A DNA stretch of 60,196 bases, taken from the NCBI RefSeq assembly GCF_019042215.1, contig NZ_JAHQCS010000110.1, positions 1-60,196 on the forward strand, read 5' to 3'. Each line of letters starts with the position of its first letter. The stretch's first letter is position 1. This document shows, in pieces, positions 57,051 to 60,196 of this stretch. The DNA is from Evansella tamaricis. Lineage in GTDB: Bacteria > Bacillota > Bacilli > Bacillales > Salisediminibacteriaceae. Below the pieces are notes generated by a model. The model ran no database searches, was not told the DNA's origin, and saw only the letters and a list, made by a program, of their open reading frames with translations. Made by a program: the position numbers and the translations under genes.

Positions 57051-58892
57051 CTACCCTTGCGGCATCAACATGGACCAAATCTGGTCCGCTTGAGAATTCA
57101 GTTCCGCCATCGCTTTTTCCATCGCAGAAAACTGTCTCCAATACCGGTCCTCGGTCTGCTGCATCCGCCGTTCAAAGTTCGAAATTTGATCCTCTAATGT
57201 ATTCAGTTGCCGTCCGATCGTAAACTGATGATTTGTCCTGCCTTCCCGTCCGGCCCTGGTAGTAATTTGATTAATTGCTGTATCCAACGTTCCTCGTAGT
57301 TGACGGATGACCCCTTGTCCCGAACGGTCATCACTATTACCGTTAAACAGCTGGTGGACTTCTTCCCCATGGTTTTCGATATAATATCGCATCCGGTCCT
57401 CCCCATTCAGCCGTGCCCCATTCGGCATCGTCCGGCTGTTTGGATCTAGGATGATTTTCCCTCCGTCCATATAATCAGGAGATGTCACAAGTCCAAACGC
57501 TGACAGATCCTTTAAGATTCGATCAGGATTTTCGTCCGAAATACCAGAAAACATCGCCATTCTCATTTGGCCCAGTGTTGAGCTAAGTGTGGAGTCATTA
57601 CGTAACAGACCACTTCGGGCCCTTTCCTCCCACATTTCAATTTCCTTCTCGCTCATGGCTTCCTTTTGATCATCGGTTAACGGTTTATAATCCCGGTACC
57701 GTTCCTCACGAAGGGCGCCGTTGATCATGTCCACAAGTTCGTTGTACTCTTCCACAAACTTCATGATGTCTTCCATGATTTTGTCCGTGTTCGTAACTGT
57801 CGTGATCATCACCGTTTCCCCGTTCGTCACTCCAGCGAGATTATAAGTGATTCCATTGAGAGAAAAAGAATTCGTGGTTCTTTCCGTCCAGTGCCCATTA
57901 ATTTGAACACGTGCATTATCCCCGCGGACACCGGCCCCAACAGTCATCTCTCCACTTTCGTAAATTGTTTCCCCATTATCACCAACTTGGGGACTATTTA
58001 CGACAGCAAAACCAATCTGTTCAAAGAAATTCCTAGCATTGATTCGTGCCATCGATTCAGCCGTAAGACCATTCCCAGGCTCATCTGTCCCATCGGCAGG
58101 ACCCTCCGTCCCAGGTGGCTCTTCCACGCCAGGTCCTGCTTCTCCCCCATCGTCCCCATCTTCAGTATCCATGGATTCGAAGGCTCCAGCGCCCGTCACC
58201 TCATCTGGTGGGTCTGGTTCTCCTTCCACCGGATCTGATTCCATTGGCTGTTCAGGATCTAAAAACTTAATCCCACCGCCTGCACCAGTGCTTGACATGG
58301 ACATCACGACTTTCGAAGTTCCGTCTGCACTATTATCTATAAAAGCATTAAACCCTGCTCCTGCACGGTTTACTTTCGTTAATACTCCTTGTAAGGTGTC
58401 ATCCCGATGGACTTCCACCGAAACATTTTCAAACTCCTGTCCTGCGCCAGGCTTTTTCACTTGGAAGGTGAGTGTTGCCTTACCATCCCCGTCAAAATGA
58501 AAGAGATCGTCTCCCCATTCTCCTATTTTTTTCGTTAGCACATCGGCATTTTCCGGCTGATTAGATACAAATGTTGTTGACGTTGCCAACCGGTCCACCT
58601 TCATTTGAATCGACGTATTCGGAGCATTCGCCCCGGCCGTTGCGGTTACTGCCCTTTCATTGGAACTAGTTACTTTCTTTTGCATTAGTGTCGATTGAAG
58701 GGCTATCCCTCTCGCTGCAACAGAATCCCGCAGACTAGTTATTTTCAAGTTTATTTCACGATAAGAATCCCGTTGCCATTCCAGCGTCGTGCGGTTTTGA
58801 AAAAACTTATCGCCGCGCATTCGCTCCGCCCGCATTAAATCTTTTATAATCTGATCTGTATCCATACCAGATGCCAATCCGCCAATTCGCAT
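57051..58892 (-). CDS. fliD: FliD, flagellar hook-associated protein 2 (filament cap)
   Basis: The cap that helps flagellin subunits insert at the filament tip. It has 613 residues, longer than B. subtilis FliD (about 500). The HAP2 N-terminal region (RIGGLASGMDTDQIIKDLMR, EWQRDSYREINLKI) and C-terminal region (TINQITTRAGREGRTNHQFT-like, QISNFERRMQQTEDRYWRQF) are clear. Between about residues 210 and 275 there is an insertion rich in Asp, Glu, Pro and Gly. The ATG at 58892 follows GGGGAG by nine bases. It lies between flaG and fliS. Confidence 0.94.
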   Translation of the reverse strand: MRIGGLASGMDTDQIIKDLMRAERMRGDKFFQNRTTLEWQRDSYREINLKITSLRDSVAARGIALQSTLMQKKVTSSNERAVTATAGANAPNTSIQMKVDRLATSTTFVSNQPENADVLTKKIGEWGDDLFHFDGDGKATLTFQVKKPGAGQEFENVSVEVHRDDTLQGVLTKVNRAGAGFNAFIDNSADGTSKVVMSMSSTGAGGGIKFLDPEQPMESDPVEGEPDPPDEVTGAGAFESMDTEDGDDGGEAGPGVEEPPGTEGPADGTDEPGNGLTAESMARINARNFFEQIGFAVVNSPQVGDNGETIYESGEMTVGAGVRGDNARVQINGHWTERTTNSFSLNGITYNLAGVTNGETVMITTVTNTDKIMEDIMKFVEEYNELVDMINGALREERYRDYKPLTDDQKEAMSEKEIEMWEERARSGLLRNDSTLSSTLGQMRMAMFSGISDENPDRILKDLSAFGLVTSPDYMDGGKIILDPNSRTMPNGARLNGEDRMRYYIENHGEEVHQLFNGNSDDRSGQGVIRQLRGTLDTAINQITTRAGREGRTNHQFTIGRQLNTLEDQISNFERRMQQTEDRYWRQFSAMEKAMAELNSQADQIWSMLMPQG

Positions 58893-59036
58893 ATACACTC
58901 ACTCCCCAAATCCCTATATACTCATCTGGATAAAAATCGAATCCTGTCTTTATATGTAATATCGGATAAAACGTAAAATTGTTTAGTGAAAAAAAGAAAT
59001 GGACCCGAATAATCGAGCCCCTATGCCTATCTACCA

Positions 59037-59411
59037 TTATATTTTTTCATCAATAATAATCCCTGCGAACTCCAGCATCGAAGAGATCATATCTAAGAAT
59101 TCCTTCGGCGGTATCTCTTTAATGACTTCATCCGTATCCCGGTCAATCACACGAATCATCGTTCGTTCCAATTGTTCATGTTTCTCAAATTGCAGAGATG
59201 TAAACTGCGTCTGTGCCAGATGGTTTAATGCGCTGATCTTCTCTGTAATGATCTCATCTGACCATTCATGAGACTCCTGTTTCGATACTGCTTCTGCCGT
59301 TCTAGATGAGGTGTCGACACTTCCTTGTGTCCGTTGCGTTTCCGATCTTTCTTGTTGAACTTGTGAAAAAAGCTCATTTACGGTTATGGATCCAGTTGAT
59401 TTCACTTCCAT
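59037..59411 (-). CDS. flaG: FlaG-like flagellar protein
   Basis: A 124-residue FlaG/YvyC protein. The conserved C-terminal half contains HEQLERTMIRVIDRDTDEVI and KEIPPKEFLDMISSMLEFAG. FlaG influences filament length in other bacteria, but its mechanism is not clear. The N-terminal half is polar and variable. The ATG at 59411 follows TGGGGGA by seven bases. It is first in the flaG-fliD-fliS-fliT operon with a SigD-like promoter at 59445-59475. hag, the usual upstream neighbour, is not in the window. Confidence 0.92.
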   Translation of the reverse strand: MEVKSTGSITVNELFSQVQQERSETQRTQGSVDTSSRTAEAVSKQESHEWSDEIITEKISALNHLAQTQFTSLQFEKHEQLERTMIRVIDRDTDEVIKEIPPKEFLDMISSMLEFAGIIIDEKI

Positions 59412-59444
59412 GTGCAAATCCCCCATTATTCAGTTTTCTACCCA

Positions 59445-59475
59445 TTATATCGGTTGAACTGTCCAAATAGTTTAG
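59445..59475 (-). promoter_or_regulatory. SigD-type promoter of flaG
   Basis: On the minus strand CTAAA (59475-59471) and CCGATATAA (59453-59445) are 17 bp apart. The SigD consensus is CTAAA-N16-CCGATAT. The transcript would start about 27 nt before the flaG ATG. Confidence 0.7.
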
Positions 59476-59825
59476 ATGTAACCGGGAATTTGAGTTATAT
59501 ATTTTGACTCACAATTCAAAATTAGCGTGACAATTGGTCATCATTATCCATATACGCAATCGATATCCTTTGCATTAAGCTCTGTTATCGTTCTATGTTG
59601 ATTTTACTATCAGAGGAAGAGACACCTGCAGAGGAGGCTCCCGAACAACCGCCCGCGGCTAAGAAGACACCATGAATACAATTGAAGAGATGAGACATGG
59701 ATGCGAGAGGTTTGATTACGGTTGGTTTATAGTAGAAAAAGAAGCCTATCGATACGATATGACTTCAAATCATTGTATTTCTTTGAATTAACTTGCTCTC
59801 GTTTCTTCAATAATTAATAATTTAT
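59476..59825. other. Intergenic region upstream of flaG
   Basis: No gene is supported in this 350-bp stretch. Short reading frames exist without ribosome sites. I see no repeat of the families described elsewhere in the window. Confidence 0.4.
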
Positions 59826-59999
59826 TTAATGGAAACCAAATAATAGGAACAAATATAGTAATGGAAAAGTTGAAACCACAAAAGGTACAATAGCTACCCA
59901 CTTCAACCACTTCTTTTTATATTTGATGCCTATTGTAAATAAGAAAACAGTAAAAATTATACCTATAACCATTAAGATAAGCATTTGTAAAAACGACAT
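59826..59999 (-). CDS. 57-residue two-helix membrane protein
   Basis: Begins MSFLQMLILMVIGIIFTVFL and has two hydrophobic helices (about 2-22 and 32-54) separated by the basic loop IKYKKKWLKW. AGGAGG lies six bases before the ATG at 59999; the open frame reaches further upstream but lacks such a site there. I do not recognise a family. A role in the membrane is all that can be said. Confidence 0.65.
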   Translation of the reverse strand: MSFLQMLILMVIGIIFTVFLFTIGIKYKKKWLKWVAIVPFVVSTFPLLYLFLLFGFH

Positions 60000-60090
60000 A
60001 AATAGACCTCCTCGCAAGTTAAGTGAAATAGCAATTGTTAAACAAGCCCTCATAAATAACTATACAACAAAAAGTAATTATTTACCTTCT

Positions 60091-60196
60091 TTATAATTCA
60101 TACGTTTGCGTCAACCATTTGTGGGCATATTTTTTAGTGAGTTCAGGAATGCCTCTTTTTGTTAAGTTTTTGTTGACAACGCTTTCTTGATTTAAT
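60091..60196 (-). CDS. C-terminal end of an incomplete gene
   Basis: One minus-strand frame is open from the window edge to TAA at 60093-60091. It encodes 34 residues (LNQESVVNKNLTKRGIPELT, KKYAHKWLTQTYEL) with a normal amino-acid mix. The other frames are stopped. The start and identity lie outside the window. Its end is about 90 bp upstream of the small membrane protein. Confidence 0.4.
   Translation of the reverse strand, partial: LNQESVVNKNLTKRGIPELTKKYAHKWLTQTYEL

Overview
This window is a chromosomal segment of a Firmicutes bacterium of the family Bacillaceae. The evidence is AGGAGG-type ribosome binding sites, clear homologues of Bacillus subtilis genes, and long collinear blocks with B. 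subtilis: hisZGDBHAF-hisIE; hprK-lgt-yvoD-ppaX-yvoF; yvlBCD; uvrBA; minJ; ctpB; ftsEX; cccB; prfB-secA-hpf; and flaG-fliD-fliS-fliT. Long acidic additions in MinJ and FliD suggest an alkaliphilic or halotolerant species, but that is inference.

Layout. 0.2-8.1 kb: a TPR protein and a complete eight-gene histidine operon on the minus strand. 8.7-13.7 kb: yvoF, ppaX, yvoD, lgt and hprK. 14.1-15.9 kb: the yvlBCD envelope-stress operon with a SigW-like promoter. 16.8-21.7 kb: uvrBA with a LexA-type box. 22.2-32.3 kb: the cell-division and envelope block (minJ, ctpB, an EnvC-like M23 hydrolase activator, ftsEX, cccB, a YitT-family protein). 33.9-37.7 kb: prfB, read through a programmed +1 frameshift, and secA. 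39.3-42.5 kb: glcT and ptsG with a RAT antiterminator leader, lying between secA and hpf. 42.8-46.4 kb: hpf, a cold-shock gene and an asparagine synthetase. 47.2-48.9 kb: a REP-associated-type Y1 transposase in an operon with an SSB paralogue. 49.4-52.7 kb: a neopullulanase-type glycosidase convergent with a cellobiose-2-epimerase-like gene. 54.3-59.4 kb: small genes and flaG-fliD-fliS-fliT with a SigD-like promoter. The right end holds a small membrane protein and the tail of an incomplete gene.

The unusual content is between the genes. (1) Three arrays of hairpin-forming units (32.65-33.29, 38.30-39.21 and 52.91-54.17 kb) all keep a 52-bp period, with 12, 16 and 24 consecutive intervals and one 1-bp slip in total. 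Two arrays share one sequence family. The third has a different but related half-site, so spacing is conserved although sequence is not. 52 bp is close to five DNA helical turns. (2) A dispersed family of near-perfect palindromes centred on GGACC-W-GGTCC occurs at ten loci, several as inverted pairs like REPINs, and the RAYT-like transposase gene lies among them. (3) A separate composite repeat family carries, in two copies, the same internal insertion of about 185 bp with terminal inverted repeats and a 4-bp target duplication, and it also has compact internally deleted relatives. These three systems are the main candidates for something undescribed.
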